Source: Papilionanthe hookeriana x Papilionanthe teres
Taxonomy: Eukaryota > Streptophyta > Magnoliopsida > Asparagales > Orchidaceae
Direction: 5' to 3'
DNA: 64,000 bases
NCBI GenBank assembly: GCA_022702705.1
Contig: CM040422.1
Coordinates: 42,617,270-42,681,269 of the forward strand
The notes below the pieces were generated by a model. The model was not told the origin of the DNA. It ran no database searches and worked only from the letters and a program-made list of their open reading frames with translations. A program made the translations under genes and the position numbers. Below are positions 11,796 to 24,335 of this stretch, piece after piece. The stretch's first letter is position 1. Each line of letters opens with the position of its first letter.

Positions 11796-13986
11796 AAACA
11801 CCAAATCAAATTAAATTGAACTATGTTAAACTAAATTAAAACTCAATTAAATTAAGTTGAATTAAATATAACATCACCTAAGACATAAAGAATTCAAAAT
11901 AAATGTAAAGCAACTTCAACACTATTCCAAATTTAAACCCTTTAACTTAAATCAAATCATTCGAATACTAATTTACCCTCGAAAGCTTTCGATTATTATA
12001 ACTCCTAAATGGAACATCAAATGAAGTGTTACCTCACTCATAGTGATATTCAAATGTCCTAGTTCATCGAGCAAGTTAACAAGACTTGAAAACCTCGGAC
12101 GATCGATTCATTTATATAATTAAATTCATTTGGACTTAAAACAATCCTAAAAATATTGAAAAGATGTTTAAGATTTATCTTAAGCACTTCCTCAATATGA
12201 TAGGACATTTATAAGAACAATTGGACTTAATTGTTCTTTGATGAAGAAAATCGTCTTCAAACAAAAACACAAAGAACCTAGACGTCATAGGAAATGACTA
12301 GCATAGGATTAGGAACTTGGTAGTAAAACCATAACCCTTACCTTAGCCTTTACTCAGGAACTTGCTTAAATATTCTAATCGTGTTTTAAGTGCGACTGGG
12401 ATGACGGGAAGACCCTCCAGTGTACGCTTTTATTTTATTGCAATTTACTTTCTTGCAATTTACATTATTGCAATTTATTTAACCGCATCGCACTTACTTT
12501 TCTTGCATGATAAACAACCGTTGCATGAAAACCCACACCTTTAGGATAGTCCCTAAAACCGAAACCAAAACTAAGTTAAAAGTCATTGCAAGATAAAATT
12601 CACCGCCACAACATTTCAAAATATAAAACAACTCAAAATTTAATCACAAACGAACACAAAACTACAATTGCAACTAAATTAAAACGCCTCGTTGGATGAT
12701 CGGAATACCTCGGATGATGTAGCCTACGTGTTGCTAACGGGATTTCCCACTGGCCTAAATGAAAGTGTGGAACTCATTCAGCTTGAGTTTAGCAAATTCA
12801 TCCGGACTAAGTGAATCCGATAAAAATAATGATGCCGGAAGGATGGAACCGTGGGATCTTAACCGGTGTCATTATAATCAACTTTAAGATTTGTTTTAAT
12901 CAAAATAAAAAAACACTTGGAAATTAAGACTTCTCTAAACCAAAACACTTCTCTCATCCCCGATTTATGATTTCTAAAACTAAACCTCCGCAACAACCAG
13001 GAGCTCGGAGCATGGTGGGCGAGCACGGCCATCGTCGTCAGCAGAAACTTAAACCTACTTCAAGCAAAATCTTCTTAGAATTAAAACAACAAAGCCATAG
13101 GATTTAGAGGTAGCTTGCCTAGTGCAACATAAATCCTCAACTCTTCGTTAGGCATTTGCATTGCAAATTAAGCCCTAACCTGGCTCTTAGGATTCCGAGG
13201 TAGTCGTCCGATACGACATAAACCCTCACATCTTCTAGTGCTATTTGTTTGATTTTATCATACAAATATAAGCCCTAATTAATTAAAATTGGCAAGATTG
13301 AAATACTAAATAAACATTAGGACTTTCCTAAATTCAAGCCAAACAATAGGATAGTCGGAAATTACCGAAGTTCACTTCGAATCGTTGATTTCTCCTACCT
13401 TTCTTCCTTTGGATTCACAAAACAAAATGTTCCAAATTTGATCCATTCCCTATTGAAATTCCAAAATTCAATCTTTGAAAACCTTAAAGTTTGAAATTCT
13501 TGAGAGCGGAATTATTGGTTATTATCGAGAGTTTTCTTAGGTGATTCCCGTCACTTAAGATGTAATTAACTATAGGGGCTTGCCCTTATAAGGAATTTTA
13601 AAGAACCTGTGTAATATAAACCCCGTTTAATACTTTCATATTAAGCTGAGGAATTTGTCGGCTTATAAAATTGGTTCGCGGACCAAACGGATGTCACAAA
13701 ACTTCTAGTTTATTTGATCGAGCCCCACCCTCAAGCAAGTGTGTCTATCTTTAGGGATAGATACACGGTTTGTGGTGCGGTGCTCGTTTATATAAACTAT
13801 TCTGGGATGTGAGATCGGTTTAATCTCATATCTTAAAACTTTCAAATTTAAAATTATTTTCAAAGTCAAATACTACTTTCTAAATTATATATATATTTAA
13901 ATCAAATTTAAAATTTAAATTCGCCGACAACTTCTGTTAGGCGACCCCTTTTAAAAACATCACACAACCTAAAAAATATGCCGACA

Positions 13987-13991
13987 GTACA
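13987..13991. repeat. Target-site duplication of solo LTR, right (GTACA)
   Basis: Pairs with 6680-6684 and defines the right end of the solo LTR after GCCGACA. Confidence 0.9.
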
Positions 13992-16900
13992 GTCTATAGC
14001 AGGGTATGTAGCACAGCAAAACAGTAAAACATGCAGGAGAGTATGGTACAACATGCTATGTAAGGAAAGAAGCAAGTAGCAGGTGCAATAGGAAGGTAAT
14101 ATACTATGAATGTAAAGCAAACCTGTATACCTGGGAGGTCCGTTATTTCCTTGAATACAGCACGCTAGAGTGTGTCACACGAGTGAAAGCCAGGAAGAAA
14201 ATAGAAGTGTCTTCTAGAAAGCTCGAGAAAAGACGGCGAATGACTCACAACAGAAAGCCCGGAGAAAATAAACAAAAATATAAATCAAATCATCAAAACC
14301 TCAGGAAAGTTCCGAAAAAAAGGACCACTAGTGCTTCGTCAAAATCATACGAAAATCCGAAGAAAACCGCAAGCACTCGGGTCGGGGCTAGGTTCAGAAC
14401 TGTGTAGTACTGCTCGAAGGGTCGTCGAAGGCTACTTGGTCACACAAGTGTATAGAGCCCGCTATTCAGCTAGAAGGGTGTCCAACTAAACCTGACTCAG
14501 GAGAGTTTTCCTCAACCCAAAACTGATAATCAACAAGTGGACAACCAGATTTCATAATATAGTTTTTTAAATTTATATTTTTAGCATGCACATGAGTTTC
14601 AGGCATACAAAAGAGAGTTTTATCAATTTCCGATTGTAGTGGAAAGATATATATTTTTTTTGTTTCAAAATATAGTGTAATATTCTTATCAGGTTTTGAA
14701 AATCATGATTGCCCACGAGTAAATCAATTCGTCGAGTGAAGGATCACTAACAATCCTAAGAAGGTACGGGTGCCCCGCTTGCCTTGTAGCGGTGAATGAT
14801 ACCGTCATCCTACGGTTCACCAGAGCCCTAGAGCGAGTTCTGATGTCGTAGAATGGGATATCATTCTACTCTATCACTGGCGTGTCTTTTGCATCATCGC
14901 CGTCATTGCACCAAAAACAAAACAAAACCAAACTCCGAGTGGAGCAGGGAAGACGTGTCAAGCAGCAAAGAGGAGAAAAAAGGCTAGCCCACCTTCGTAT
15001 TTGAAGGGTTAGTTCCACAGGTGAGTTAATCTAAGACTCCCCTAAGACATGTAAAACATTGGAAGTACAATCCAAGCTCCTTGAATCTACCCCTAGGGTG
15101 TCCTCTTCTCGCTTGGGTACAGTTATATTAAAAGACTGTTTAGAAACGAGATCCGAGAAAAATCGTTCAAGGCCATTAAAATCAAGAAAAAAAAAGAAAT
15201 GGCTTGGGACAAACACTGGTTGCTAATGTTTCCAAACCCGTGCAAGAATCGAACCTTCATATCACCACCATAAATTCCATGGGCAAAGGTGACTAAAAAG
15301 TAAAACCACCATCTAGCTCGGGACCTAGTCAACAACAACAAGATCCTTAAACTCCCAATGAAAAGACAAGCTTCTAAATTTATAAGAAAGTGAATGGACA
15401 AGCTTTTCAAAAGAAATTTCAAATCAATTCCAATTCCATCATATAAAACCTCCCAAGTGTGGCTTTACATTCCCTCCCCAAACTCCACAAATTGATTAAA
15501 AGAGGATTTAATCTAAGAGAAGCCTTCCTAGTACATCCAAATCTCCAAATTATCCAACCCTCTGTGTGATTCGAACCACCACATACATCATAAATATGAA
15601 ATCCTCCAATACAATCAAACAAAAGCTCACGGCCAAGACTATAGGCACCAAGGAACTCACGGGTAGGGTACAAACATGAAACACAAAAGGAGGACTACCC
15701 CAAACATAACCTTTAACACTTATGAAAGTAAATGGGTAAACTCTCACAAGTCTTCTAAACTAGCTCCAATTCCACCAAGTAAAATATAGGAATGATGCCC
15801 CAAATCCAATCGATAATCATCTCATTCCACAAGCAAGCCAACACAAAGCATAAACCTGAGCCACCATGAGGCAAGAACCGAGCCGACACCGAGCTGCAGC
15901 CCACCCACGACACAACCAAGGAAGGGAACAACACCACAAGGAAAAACCGAGCCACCTGCGAGCTCGACCCGAGCCATATCAAGGCTGGGAACAAGCCTAA
16001 AATCAGGTTACAACAATCTTAACTCAAAGCCAAATACCAGAAATGCTAAAAGAGTCAAAACTGAGCCACATGAGGCTAAAATCAAATCATGGATTAAGCC
16101 AAAACAAAGGACACAGCAAAACTCCACAAAAATCGAGCCACATGAGACTAAATTCAAGTCCAACATAAGGCTACAACAATTTTCTTTAAAATCTCAATTA
16201 AATGAAATACATATATATTTAAACATTTCCTTGGTTTGAAACTAAGAAAGAGGTCGATCTTAGGCCACAATAACACCTTTATTCCTTTCATATATCAAAC
16301 TACAAAACTATCACATACTTGCAAGCAAGAATGAGCATAAAAGCTTTTCAAATTAGTTAATCATGCTTCATGAAGGGTTATGATACAAGAAGCCCAAGAA
16401 TTAAGCTTCCAAATATTCAAAACATAGAGCTACAATATACTTTATATAAGAATAAGCATGAAACTTCTCAAATTGAACTAAGCTCCTTCCCAACATGCCA
16501 ATTTGATAAAGAAAAGTTACAAAGGGAAAAAGCCAAGCCCCACATGCATATTGAAAAAGCCAAATGAATCCTTCCATGCTTCATACCAAGGTATGCAAAG
16601 AAACTATTCTAATATTCATTTCAACATGCTTGCAACAGAAATTATTCATTGCCTCAAGCTTTTGCTTTTAATATATCATAAGTAAAAGACCAGCACATGC
16701 TTGAAATAAGAACACGCACAGGATCTCCTTCCCAACATTCCTAGTATGCACTTTCCTTTTTAAAGAGTAAAGCTTAAAACATTTAAACCCAATCTTCTCA
16801 TATGCTGTCAAGAGAGGCTAGCTTTACCTCAAAACCATATTCCATCAATCTCAACTTGCTTTAAAGAAGAGAAAATAGAAGCTAAAGCCATGCTAAAACT

Positions 16901-17299
16901 TCACCATGTTAAGCAAATAAAGCAAGAGGAGGACATAATATCATGCCATATCCCCCACTCCCACACATGCTTCATGTAATAAACCCCTCAGATTTTCATA
17001 TAAGAACAAACTAGCATGCTACTAAAGAGGGGGAATAAGAAAACACCATTTAAGCAAGTAGGTAAAGCTCTCCATGACATATAAATGCTTAGCCGAAACC
17101 ATAAACAGGGCAAATCAAGCTAACAGCGCAAGTGACAGCCTCCCTGGGCTAAAACTGAGAGTAAGAGAGGGATAAAGGGAAGTTACCAGACAACAGGAAG
17201 CACACAAAATGAATAGCAAGCTCAGGTAACAATCCAACAGCACCTCCCCTTCCTCACAAGGATTTTCGGGGCCAACCCTAAATCATCCCCGAATGGGGT

Positions 17300-17306
17300 T
17301 TTTATA
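17300..17306 (-). promoter_or_regulatory. Probable LTR TATA box (3' LTR)
   Basis: On the minus strand the text is CTATAAAAACCCCATTC, a canonical TATA context. The same site is kept in the other two LTR copies (28970-28976 and about 47526-47532). It lies about 0.9 kb into the LTR, so it probably sets the transcript start. Confidence 0.55.
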
Positions 17307-17669
17307 GACGAAGGAGGGGAGAGGAGTGCCACTACTCACCTTGCAGGAAGGTGCGAAAGTGGAGCTGGCAACAAATTGCCGCAAGGAGGAGACACCGTAG
17401 AGGATCGGGCGACTCGCAAGGATAATGCATGCGCAGGAAAAGACCGCAAGATACCACTTGCGCGTGCAGGGATTAGGAATGGGTCTCTGCGGCTCGAGGA
17501 GGAGACCACAAGAGATGGGGCAAGAGGCGTGCGGCTCGAGCGCGTGAGAAGGCTCGTCGAAGCTTCTCTCGCGCGCGTGCGGGAGAGACGGAGTCAACCG
17601 AGCGAATCAAAGGAGCGGAAGAACAGAGCCGAGTCGCGCGTGACAAGGAATTAGGGCTTAGGAAATGTG

Positions 17670-17700
<31 letters not shown>
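17670..17700. repeat. (TA)n microsatellite in 3' LTR
   Basis: About fifteen TA units. The matching places at 29340 and 47897 have shorter interrupted runs (TATATATAAATATATAT), so this copy has expanded. Confidence 0.9.
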
Positions 17701-17704
<4 letters not shown>

Positions 17705-18223
17705 CAATAATAATATAAATATCATTATTATTAATATAATAATTATAATCGTCTTGTAAGTTTCGTCCCCGGCGTGCTATCTTCGCAAACTTAACGTCAA
17801 TTTTAAGTGAAATAGACGTTCCGGACGCATCAGCGCAGTCCATTTCGTCGTCTGAGATCGTCTGGGCAACCTCGTCGACGGTTGCATCAAAATTGCGTTG
17901 AAATTTAGTATCGTCGCAAAATTTTGACTCGAGCTCGATCGATTAGAATAGTGCATGTGTGTAAGGCGTGCACGAGACTATCTTAATGTCTAGAGGTTCT
18001 ATAGGGACTCAATTTGAACTCCTGACGTCAATTTCGACCGGCTATAGACTAGCGGTACGGAATCTCGTACAGGATTTCAAAGAGTAACGAAGTGGCTTTC
18101 AGACACTCTAAAATGAGGTGGGTCCCATCGCTAGGAATCTAGGATCGTCGGGGAAGCTCCTGAGGCTAGAATCCTAAATCTAGGAGGAATACTAAACCTC
18201 GACAAAAAGTGAGGTCAACAAAA

Positions 18224-18241
18224 GGACCCCCAATAGGTGTG
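18224..18241 (-). promoter_or_regulatory. Candidate 3' cyclization sequence at the polypurine tract
   Basis: In the element RNA this reads CACACCTATTGGGGGTCC, ending three bases before the 3' LTR. It is the exact complement of the leader RNA from 24353-24336. All 18 positions pair, and flanking bases do not extend the match. The position next to the 3' LTR, with a partner in the leader, fits the Ty1 CYC3/CYC5 arrangement. The role is inferred. Confidence 0.5.
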
Positions 18242-18696
18242 GTGTGCTAGGCGAGCGCACCGCGTGTATTGGCGTTAACCGACAAGACAACAAAACCAAC
18301 ACAAACGTTCCAAGCCAACACACTCAGAACAAAACAAAGAAAGAGTGACAAAGGTTTCTGCTGGGGAATGTCAGGTAACTCTTCGAAGCTGAAGATTCCA
18401 GAACTCTCGCTGGGGAAAGAACAAGTGGATATTAGATTGAAATCGAGGAGTAGAAACTCTCGCTGAGGATTGGAGAGTGGAATTGGAGTTATGAAATTTC
18501 AAATATGTATCGAGAATGGGAAATAATATCAAGTATTGATCCCGAGGTGTGGATCGAAGTATAGGTAAAATTTGTGGTGGAAGGAAAAGAAAGGATGCCA
18601 TATTCCATTTAAGGGGGTCTTATACCGATCTCGAAAGATTGGGATAGGATGCCTTGGATTAATCGAAGGGCTTATTCCCTCAACCTCAGAAATATC

Positions 18697-18870
18697 GTTG
18701 AAAGATTGCAATAGGAGGGGCTCCTAAAGCAACGCAGAATCGGATATGAAATCCTCATCCTCTAGAATATCATAGGATTTAATTTGAAAGATTGCGATAG
18801 GAGAAGGTCCTAGAGCAACGCGGTATCAAATGTAAAATTCTCAACCTCTAGAATATCATGAGAAAGTATA
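18697..18870. repeat. Diverged edge units of the minisatellite
   Basis: Two longer, diverged units (about 86-88 bases) begin GAAAGATTGC and include AGCAACGC, ATCCTC and CTCTAGAATATC. They share the core of the homogeneous 61-bp units that follow, and look like an older form left at the array edge. Confidence 0.6.
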
Positions 18871-18872
18871 GT

Positions 18873-19740
18873 GTGAATCATTGCTAAGCAATGCAGATCG
18901 GATATGGAATCCTCATCCTCTAAAATATCATGAGAATCACTGCAAAGCAATGCGGTATCGGATGCTGAGATCCTCCACCTCTAAAATATATAAGGAGATC
19001 ATTGCAGAGCAATGCGGTATCGGATGTTGGGATCCTCTACCTCTAAAATATATCAGGAAATCATTGCAAAGCAATGCGGTATCGGATGCTGGGATCCTCC
19101 ACCTCTAAAAGATATCAGGAAATCATTGCAAAGCAATGCGGTATCGGATGCTGGGATCCTCTACCTCTAAAATATAAGAGTCATTGCAGAGCAATGCAGT
19201 ATTGGATACTGAGATCCTCTACCTCTAAAATATATCGGGAGACCATTGCAAAGCAATGCGGTACCAGATGCTGAGATCCTCCACCTCTAAAATATATAAG
19301 GAGAACATTGCAAAGCAATGCGGTATCGGATACTGAGATCCTCTGCCTCTAAAATATATCGAGAGATCATTGCAAAGCAATGCAGTATCGGATACTGAGA
19401 TCCTCTACCTCTAAAATATCGAAGGAGATCATTGCAAAGCAAAGCGGTATTGGATACTGAGATCCTCTACCTATAAAATATCGAAGGAGATCATTGCAAA
19501 GCAATGCGGTATCGGATTCTGGGATCCTCTACCTCTAAAATATCATGAGAATCATTGCAAAGCAATGCGGTATCGGATGCTGAGATCCTCCACCTCTAAA
19601 ATATAGAAGGAGATCATTGCAGAGCAATGCGGTATCGGACGCTGAGATCCTCTACCTCTAAAATATATCAAAGGAGATCATTGCAAAGCAATGCGGTATC
19701 GGATGTTGGGATCCTCTACCTCTAAAATATATCAGGAGAG
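18873..19740. repeat. 61-bp minisatellite, about 14 units
   Basis: A tandem array with period 60-63 bases. Each unit has CATTGCAAAGCAATG, a perfect 6-bp inverted repeat around AAA, then CGGTATCGGAT, GGGATCCTC and ACCTCTAAAATAT. Units differ mainly in the spacer after AAATAT. It lies in the 3' non-coding part of the element, where Ogre elements are known to build satellite-like repeats. It is absent from the second duplication unit because that starts at 20418. Confidence 0.92.
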
Positions 19741-20383
19741 AATATGAGGGTGTTTCATATCTCACTCGAAGAGTTGATTGAAAAGGATCTTGTTTGGGAA
19801 GGGAAGTGATTCCACGCCAACAGAACCAATCGAAACTCACGGCTTCGTGTCAATAGAATCAGTTGATCCTTTCTCAAATGACAGAGAATTAAAGGGATAT
19901 CAATCACAGTCTCAGACTGGAGAATCAGATTTGGAATTTTATATTTGAATTTGGGAGAAATTCGTGCAACTTGTGCAGAGTAGAAGTTTGCTGAAAAATC
20001 TGTGAAGAGATTTTTTAAAAGAATTTTTTCAAGCAGAATTTTTTTGTTTTGTTTAAATGTTGAATTTTATTTTATTGTTATTTTTTTAGGATTTGGACCC
20101 AGTTTTAGACAGGCATGTCATCTGAGCTCTAACAACTAGTCTTTGTCTTTTGAAACACAAGGCATAGTGCTTCCTGAGGTATCGTCCACTGACTAAGAAC
20201 CAGTGCTTGAAAAATAACTCACTCTTTAAGGTGCTATCGGAATTATATTCTTTCAAGTACCTATAAAGGTGCGTTATCTCTAAGGACGCCACAGCTGAAG
20301 TGGCCACAATTTCGCAGCTTTGTTTGTAGTAGTCATCAATTGATTTGTTGCAGATTCTGTAGAGGTTGTTGAAGTTGACTCTT

Positions 20384-20521
20384 GAGAAATCTTTCTGACG
20401 TTCTTCGAGTTGAAGTTAGAGTTGTATTCGAGAAATCTTTCTGACATTCTTCGAGTTGAAGTTGGAGTTGTATTTGAGAAATCTTTCTGACATTCTTCGA
20501 GTTGACATTGAAGTTGTAATT
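20384..20521. repeat. 46-bp minisatellite, three units
   Basis: Three units begin GAGAAATCTTTCTGAC at 20384, 20430 and 20476 and include TTCTTCGAGTTGA. The left breakpoint of the 18.6-kb duplication falls inside the first unit, near 20418, and the second duplication unit starts with the matching sequence at 39114. Confidence 0.9.
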
Positions 20522-20529
20522 GTTGGATA

Positions 20530-21558
20530 CTGAAGGATACGACTTCAGGGTCGAATTTCCATTAATTGCTAATATCATCATCATTCCTTTAATTCTTTCT
20601 TTCTGGGCCTAAGCAGATTTCAGAATTTCCGGTCATGTGATCAAAATATTTTTCATTGTCTGAAGATATTTCTGAGCCAATTAATGACCAACCAAAAGGC
20701 ATAGAATCACTTGACTCTCTCCAAAGCATAATATCAGAGGAAACTTCTTAAGGTTGCCTTTCAAGTTTCATTAATCAGGGGAAGATTAAGACACCAATTT
20801 TTGATTATATGTTTTGCCTCAAGCTTCTTCTCAGGGAGCATTCTTTTCTTTTTCTTCTTTTCTTCCTTTTTTTATTCGAGCTTTTCACTCTCTCTTTTTA
20901 TTGAGGATTACTATATCTGGTGGAGCACATGTTAAAGATTTTGAATGTCTTGATTGAGACACCAATTTTTGATTTTGTGCCCACCTCAAGCTTCTCCTCA
21001 GGAACACTTTTTTTTTATTGCTCCTTTTGTTTTCTGAGAATTACTGTATCTGGCAAGACATATTTCTGTTAAAGATTTTGAATGTCGAAACTCCCCCCAA
21101 TTAATAATTCTGAAATGTTCCTTAATATGAATCCTGGGATATTATAACTTATCGAAAGTCTGGACCCAGCCACATGGCAGAAAATTAAAAGGCCCTTGAT
21201 ATCCATAATCAATTACTCGTATTTCAAGCACACTGCTTCATTTTGAGATCCACTTAGGACCCAGTTCGAATTCCTTAAAGTAAACAACTCAGTTATTAGG
21301 GCATTAATTTCATTCTTCCCTGAAGTCATATTCTTAGCAAAATATCCAAATTTGAGCTTTCCAAATATTGAACAATTCTGGACAAAAACAAACTCCATTT
21401 TCATTCATTCATTGCAGGAGGAATGGTACAGACCAACACTGATCATACTAAGCCACAAAAGTAGTACAATAGTAACCAAAAAGTGTCTCGTCCGTTGTCA
21501 GTTGCGTAGGAATCAATTGAAGCAAACAAATCACCGAAATCATATTGATAAAACCTCT
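20530..21558. other. Non-coding downstream of gag
   Basis: Between the gag stop and the 46-bp repeats there is no supported gene. Polypyrimidine stretches occur near 20840-20900 and 21006. An autonomous relative would carry pol somewhere between gag and the minisatellites. Confidence 0.5.
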
Positions 21559-23890
21559 TCAACCTCTTTTCAAATATTCATTGGGGATTATTATGCTTCC
21601 ACTCTTGAAGTGCTCCTTGAGCCAGTCTTTGAAGCTGCAACAGTCTTCTATGGTGTGTCCAACGAGCCTGTAGTACGGGCAATATCTCGAATGCCATTTC
21701 TTGTTGACCTCATCTGGCTTCTTTAGCTTGGGCAACCTGAACTCGGGATTCTTGATCAGAATACGGAACATCTTTTTCGCCGCTTCATCTTTAAAAGAGT
21801 ATATTCTGTTTGATCGATCAACCATGGTTGGAACTTGCTTGTCTTCTGTCTGGTAAGGTTTCTGCTGAGATGATTGCTGAATATTCTGACGAGGACGTTG
21901 GAAGGTTTGCTGAGGTTGTTCGGCCTGTATTTGCAACTGTCGCTTTCCCCTGTTAACCACTGCAACTGTTCCAGATTTCCTTTCATCTGTCTTGGTTGTC
22001 CTGGATTTCTCGGCCTTCTCATAAGAATTCATATGTTTGATTTCTTCTTGCAGATTATTGGCTTTGCTGAGTAACTTCTCGAAAGACTTGATGGTGAGTC
22101 CCTTGAGCATGAAAGCTATCGGTCCATGGATGCTCTTGAGAAAGATCTCAATCGCATGATGTTCCTGTAGCTGAGGTTCACATTTCATGCTAAGGTTTCT
22201 CCACCTCAAGATATAATCCACTAAAGTCTCGTCAGGCTTTTGTCTTTCAATCACGAGATCTCCAATAAAAATAAGATGTTGTGCTCCGACAAATCTTTGC
22301 ACGATTGACTGCTCTAACTCATTGAATGTCTTCACTGATCTGTTATTCAATTCAGCATACCAATCAAATACTATCCCTGACAAACTACTGACAAACTGAC
22401 GGCAAAGTAATGCTTCATTACCTCCGGTGTTGCCACAACTGACTCGGAAATGTGCTATGTGCTGTCTGGGGTTTCCAGTTCCGTTAAATATCTTGAAGTT
22501 TGGTGACACATAACCCTTAGGATAGGGTACGGCATCGAATTCCTCCGGGTAAGGTCTACCCTTTAAAATCAATGCACCACTCTTAGACTGGGCTATGGCC
22601 TCCCGAACTTGTTCGAACATTTGTTTAAATTCCCTTTCTGGTATGACGCTCTGAGCAGAATCTTTCGGTTGTTCATCAGAGGCGAACTCTCTTCTTTCAT
22701 CTGCATCACTAATGTTTCTGGTTGGTTTGTTTCTGGAAGTGTTCTCTGCGGTGATTGTAATTGTCTTCGCATCGCAATCATGGTGGTTGTCAATTCTTCA
22801 ATTTTCTTTTCGAGACAATTGATCTGTTCGTCCTGTTGCTGGATGGCCCTCTGCCACTCATCTACGGTGTTCTCCTCTTGAAGAGGAGTGTCGCTCATAG
22901 CCAACATGGCTGGGGTCTCGACGACATTAATTTCTGCGAATTCACATTTCATGTAATCTGCTAAGCTGTAATCTTCATCTTCGATATCTCCTTTCTGATC
23001 TTTAGACAGTTGTGCAATGTCAGCTCGAAGCTTTTCTAAGGCGAACTCAATTGACTTTCCTTTGAGAATTTTAAGGTCAACTGAAACTTTTCGAGAAACA
23101 TCACTTATTTCCCCTAGCATCGGCATCGTGTAGGAGTCGATTGAATCCTCTGAAACCATATTTACAGAACCTTCTTCAGGTTTGTTTAAATATTCTTTCG
23201 GGATTATCACATTTCCATTTCTGAAATTCTCTTCAACCCAATCCTTGAAAACAAAATAATTTTCTATCGTGTGGCCAAGCAACTGGTGGTATGGGCAGTA
23301 TTGAGGATGATCTTTCATGCTGGCCTCTTCTGGCTTTTTCGGCTTTAGAAGTCTGAATTCTGGTCTCAACAGCAAGTCGTAGAACATCTTCGACACGGTT
23401 TCCTCTTTGAAGGAATACACCACTTTCTGTCATTCTGCAATGGACATCTGTTTATTCCTTGTTTGGTGTGATCTTGGCTGATGTAGTTGTTGGCTAGATT
23501 GGCCATATCGTTGTGTCTGTTGTTGGCAGAATTGTCGAGGTTGTTTGGTTTTCAAAATTTCCTGGCTGCGCCTCCTTTCCTGTGCCTTCATCAGTTGCAC
23601 AATCCTTGAATTGGACCCAATTTCGAATCCAGAAAATGGTGGGGTATAAACGTCAACTGACTTTTCCTCATGTAGAATCTCTTTTCCCTTACTCAGCAAA
23701 ACAGCTGGCGTGGTGATAGTGAATCCGGTAGTAGGGGCAAAAATAGTTCTCGGAGAAATCCCAACGACAGTATTTTCAGCACTAGTAGAGCTCTTTTCAA
23801 CCAACACCTTTGAAGGGGAGAACTCTTTGGCAGATTCCAAGTCAAACTCTACAAATTTGTTTAGAACTTCATTACTGTGACGGAAACCTT
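21559..23890 (-). pseudogene. Retrotransposon gag, broken (Ogre/Tat-like)
   Basis: Gag forms the cytoplasmic particle that packages element RNA. Three overlapping stretches read on the minus strand are 23840-23430, 23423-22593 and 22620-21559. The first two are in one frame, split by a single TGA at about 23434. A frame change near 22.71 kb joins the third, and another near 23.87 kb breaks the N-terminal end. Order: low-complexity N-part with Gln-rich end; a CPYHQLLGHTIENY module; an acidic and coiled-coil-like segment (QINCLEKKIEELTTTMIAMR); a capsid-type retrotransposon gag domain (GIVFDWYAELNNRSVKTFNEL, then QKPDETLVDYILRWRNL); a Gln-rich linker; and a second module, CPYYRLVGHTIEDC. The family uses a CX2HX4HX4C zinc knuckle; each module here lacks one different ligand. 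No pol follows. The few breaks could partly be sequencing errors. Confidence 0.85.
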
Positions 23891-24316
23891 CCCGAACTTA
23901 ACTCCAATATCATCGAACCCTTGTCCAAACTTAATAATTGCCGAGTCAGCGCGCTTCATCCTGACTGACGACAGAACTCCATTCCAGAGGCAAAAGAAAA
24001 GATCAACTTTGGTGAAGACATTGTCCCTATCATTTCAAGAATTTTGGAAAGTCAGCGATATCCCGTGCCTTTTAGTTTCGACAGAAGTACTCAAGTTGAC
24101 GCACTTGTCATATGAACTGGGCATCCTTTATTATTTTAATTTTCAAATTTATTACTTATTTGCGATTAAAGCATCGAAGAGTTGCAATAAGCAAGTTAAC
24201 AGGCGTGAAAGGACGCAAGATGGCTTGATTCACAAGAAGCAAAACAAACTTGAAGGAGAAGAAAGTGCGAAGTTTAGGACCCAGTGTGGGACCAACTTCA
24301 CAACACACAATGCCCA

Positions 24317-24333
24317 GGTGGAACTAGTCCACC
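24317..24333. promoter_or_regulatory. Perfect 6-bp hairpin in the leader
   Basis: GGTGGA ACTAG TCCACC forms a 6-bp stem with a five-base loop, two bases from the 18-nt leader motif. In RNA it could fold on either strand. A link to packaging or cyclization is only inferred. Confidence 0.35.
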
Positions 24334-24335
24334 GA

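Larger units (their letters stand above)
6685..13986 (+). mobile_element. Family-1 solo LTR, 7.3 kb (copy B)
   Basis: This 7,302-base insertion starts TGTTGACCTC, ends ATATGCCGACA and is flanked by GTACA duplications inside another element's LTR. It has no primer site, gag or pol. Inverted 57529-64000 and direct 1047-4638 match parts of it in the same order, as expected for an LTR. A solo LTR left by recombination between the two LTRs of a full element is the simplest reading. Inside are a pyrimidine-rich strand-biased block (about 6960-8300), a TATA-like site at 8884, a conserved leader (9267-9428), a CpG-rich block (9483-9700), the AAATT array and the terminal block. A family member with internal sequence would settle whether this is all LTR. 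Confidence 0.8.
13992..18220 (-). repeat. 3' LTR of Ogre-like element, proximal part
   Basis: It matches 25656-29880 and 44260-48436 throughout and ends (plus strand) GTGAGGTCAACA at 18220. On the minus strand this is the LTR start TGTTGACCTCAC. It contains a TA dinucleotide run (about 17670-17700), a TATAAAA site, and a GC-rich 17280-17640 block. The open frames in it are short and shift between copies, so I call no genes. Confidence 0.88.

Noticed and set aside
15031..15994. Run of minus-strand ORFs in the Ogre-like LTR
   Set aside because: Homologous frames in the other two LTR copies shift and break, no domain is visible, and the whole block is LTR.
17283..17654. About 100-residue Arg/Pro-rich ORFs on both strands
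   Set aside because: They arise from the GC-rich block of the LTR; they overlap on opposite strands and have no family resemblance.
18873..19740. CRISPR-like array
   Set aside because: The whole 61-bp unit is repeated, with no unique spacers of constant length, and it lies inside a plant retrotransposon. It is a minisatellite.
21559..22620. 353-codon ORF as a host gene
   Set aside because: It has the retrotransposon gag domain and lies between a primer site and 3' LTR of one element.
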